Assembly: GCA_030633225.1 (NCBI GenBank)
Contig: DAOVTF010000074.1
Span: 1 to 8,261, forward strand
Source: Flavobacteriaceae bacterium
GTDB lineage: Bacteria > Bacteroidota > Bacteroidia > Flavobacteriales > Flavobacteriaceae
Length of the DNA stretch: 8,261 nucleotides
Direction: 5' to 3'
In this document: piece by piece, positions 7,255 to 8,261 of the stretch
Layout of the letters: each line of letters begins with the position of its first letter
Numbering within the stretch: the first letter of the stretch is position 1
Notes under the pieces: model-generated
Database searches by the model: none
Seen by the model: the letters and a program-made list of their open reading frames with translations, nothing else
Told to the model about the DNA's origin: nothing
Made by a program: the position numbers and the translations under genes

Positions 7255-7626
7255 TTATACTTCTTTTTCATAATGCACAAACATATTAATATATAGTATC
7301 CTTGAAATCCTCATAGTTAAAGGAGTTAATAAAACTAAAGTTACCAAAATGGCTACCAAAGTTGTAATTAAACTTAAGTTTAATAAGTGACAAATAACAA
7401 AAATTGCAATGGCAAATGCCACCGTTAGAGCATAAGAAACATACATGGCTCCATAAAAAAACGAAGGCTCAATCATATATTTTAAATCACAATTACTGCA
7501 TTTTTCATATATTTTTATATTGTTTTTTATCTTAAACGGACTAGAATTAATAAAGAATTCCCCTTCATGACATTTTGGGCACTTATTGTTAAAAATGCTA
7601 TATAATTTGTTTCCTTTTTTAAACAT
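7255..7626 (-). CDS. DUF983 family zinc-ribbon membrane protein
   Basis: A 123-residue protein of the DUF983 family, function unknown. Two CxxC pairs near the N-terminus, CPKC at 16-19 (in the family motif CPKCHEG) and CSNC at 43-46, should form a cytoplasmic zinc ribbon. The conserved segment EPSFFYGAMYVSY at 53-65 leads into two hydrophobic helices, about 62-82 and 85-104, and a basic tail with RISRILYINMFVHYE. The length is normal for the family. The gene runs opposite to its neighbours: it converges on the oxidoreductase gene with a 20-base gap holding no hairpin, and diverges from the ABC-F gene across a 123-base spacer. A -7-like box sits about 30 bases upstream of its start. The start codon gives MFKKGNK, a plausible cytoplasmic N-terminus. 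Confidence 0.88.
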   Translation of the reverse strand: MFKKGNKLYSIFNNKCPKCHEGEFFINSSPFKIKNNIKIYEKCSNCDLKYMIEPSFFYGAMYVSYALTVAFAIAIFVICHLLNLSLITTLVAILVTLVLLTPLTMRISRILYINMFVHYEKEV

Positions 7627-7650
7627 TTATTTTTTTAAATTATAAAAAGT

Positions 7651-7682
7651 AAATTTCAAAATTAAATTCATTATTGAAATTT
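7651..7682. repeat. 9-bp inverted repeat between divergent genes
   Basis: The arm AAATTTCAA at 7651-7659 is repeated as its exact reverse complement at 7674-7682, with a 14-base spacer. It lies between the divergent DUF983 and ABC-F starts, and the left arm overlaps the possible -7 box of DUF983. It could be an operator, but the arms are very AT-rich and a chance origin is quite possible. No T tract follows to suggest a terminator. Confidence 0.35.
7657..7664 (-). promoter_or_regulatory. Candidate -7 box for the DUF983 gene
   Basis: Read on the minus strand the bases are TAATTTTG, an exact fit to TAnnTTTG, ending about 30 bases before the DUF983 start codon at 7626. No TTG is found at the proper -33 distance, so this is a partial match only. 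Confidence 0.35.
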
Positions 7683-7694
7683 GAAAATTGTTTG

Positions 7695-7723
7695 TTGATT
7701 TTTACTTGTAAATGTTACTTTTG
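7695..7723 (+). promoter_or_regulatory. Promoter for the ABC-F gene, Bacteroidota consensus
   Basis: TTG at 7695-7697 (a second TTG lies at 7692-7694) is followed after 18 bases by TACTTTTG at 7716-7723, an exact TAnnTTTG -7 box. This is the best match in the window to the known Bacteroidota -33/-7 arrangement. Transcription would start near 7729, leaving a leader of about 20 bases before the ATG at 7750. That leader is A/T-rich and has no Shine-Dalgarno sequence, as usual in this phylum. Confidence 0.7.
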
Positions 7724-7749
7724 CAAATATAATTTTTTAAAAGCTAAAA

Positions 7750-8261
7750 ATGCTTAATGCACATAATATAACAGTTTCCTTTGCTGGTGAAGATTTATTT
7801 TCAGGAATAACATTTAAGTTAAATTCTGGAGATAGAGTTGGTTTGGTAGGTAAGAATGGTGCCGGAAAATCTACATTACTTAAAGTTATTGCTAATGAAC
7901 AAGAGTTTAGAGCAGGTACTTTGGCTTTTGAAAAAGAGATAAGTATTGGTTTTTTGAAGCAAGATATTGATTTTGAAAAAGGAAAAACTGTTTTAGATGA
8001 AGCTTATGAAGCCTTTAAAGAAATAAAAAGTATTGAGAGGAAGTTAGAAATTATAAATACAGAACTAGCGGAAAGGACTGATTACGAAAGTGAATATTAT
8101 CACGATCTAATGCACAAGTTAGATGATCTATCACATCGTTATGAGTTAATAGGGGGTTATAATTATCAAGGTGAGACGGAAAAAATATTAGCTGGTTTAG
8201 GATTTAAACAAGAAGATTTTAATAAACTTACCGACACTTTTTCTGGAGGATGGAGAATGCG
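7750..8261 (+). CDS. ABC-F family ATPase, 5' part only
   Basis: The first 170 residues of an ABC-F protein, a soluble two-cassette ATPase class that acts on the ribosome (EttA, Uup, YheS and antibiotic-resistance relatives) rather than in transport. It starts MLNAHNITVSFAGEDLF with no membrane segment. Walker A is GKNGAGKST at 34-42, the Q-loop lies at about 75 (FLKQD), a charged helical insertion spans about 90-150, and the first-cassette signature FSGGWRMR falls at 163-170, just at the window edge. The WRMR extension after SGG is typical of ABC-F. The open frame starts at ATG 7750, just after a good promoter, and runs off the right end; Walker B, the inter-domain linker and the second cassette are outside. 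Which ABC-F subfamily it belongs to cannot be decided from this fragment. Confidence 0.88.
   Translation, partial: MLNAHNITVSFAGEDLFSGITFKLNSGDRVGLVGKNGAGKSTLLKVIANEQEFRAGTLAFEKEISIGFLKQDIDFEKGKTVLDEAYEAFKEIKSIERKLEIINTELAERTDYESEYYHDLMHKLDDLSHRYELIGGYNYQGETEKILAGLGFKQEDFNKLTDTFSGGWRM

Noticed and set aside
1..8261. CRISPR arrays, tRNA or rRNA genes, insertion sequences and attachment sites
   Set aside because: No spaced direct repeats, cloverleaf-like segments, transposase motifs or flanking inverted repeats were seen. The region is densely packed with ordinary genes.

Overview
This is an AT-rich stretch of a Bacteroidota chromosome, almost certainly from the family Flavobacteriaceae. The evidence is the complete, ordered core of the type IX secretion/gliding machinery (gldK, gldL, gldM, gldN), promoter-like boxes of the Bacteroidota type (TAnnTTTG), and A/T-rich leaders without Shine-Dalgarno sequences. 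The genus cannot be fixed from the sequence alone.

Layout. Positions 1-66 hold the end of an upstream transcription unit, with a strong hairpin terminator and no assignable gene. At 176-1333 is a protein of the arginase/formiminoglutamase fold whose metal-binding motifs are largely degenerate. After a weak possible terminator, gldK (start placed at 1488), gldL, gldM and gldN run from 1488 to 6106 with gaps of 62, 55 and 20 bases. They look like one operon, closed by a textbook terminator at 6126-6159. Next come an FAD-dependent oxidoreductase of the DAO family (6194-7234, + strand) and a convergent DUF983 zinc-ribbon membrane protein (7255-7626, - strand). The last gene is the 5' part of an ABC-F family ATPase (from 7750, + strand), divergent from DUF983 and cut by the window edge.

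How the genes work together. GldL and GldM form the inner-membrane, proton-motive-force-driven motor. GldM spans the periplasm and contacts the GldK/GldN ring attached to the outer membrane. Together these power protein secretion through the type IX system and, in gliding species, movement of surface adhesins. The arginase-like, FAD oxidoreductase, DUF983 and ABC-F genes have no proven role in that machine.

Overall the window is a known locus rather than a new system. The points most worth a second look are the arginase-like protein that keeps only three of six metal ligands, the -7-like box placed almost directly on the start codon of the oxidoreductase gene, and an inverted repeat between the divergent DUF983 and ABC-F genes.
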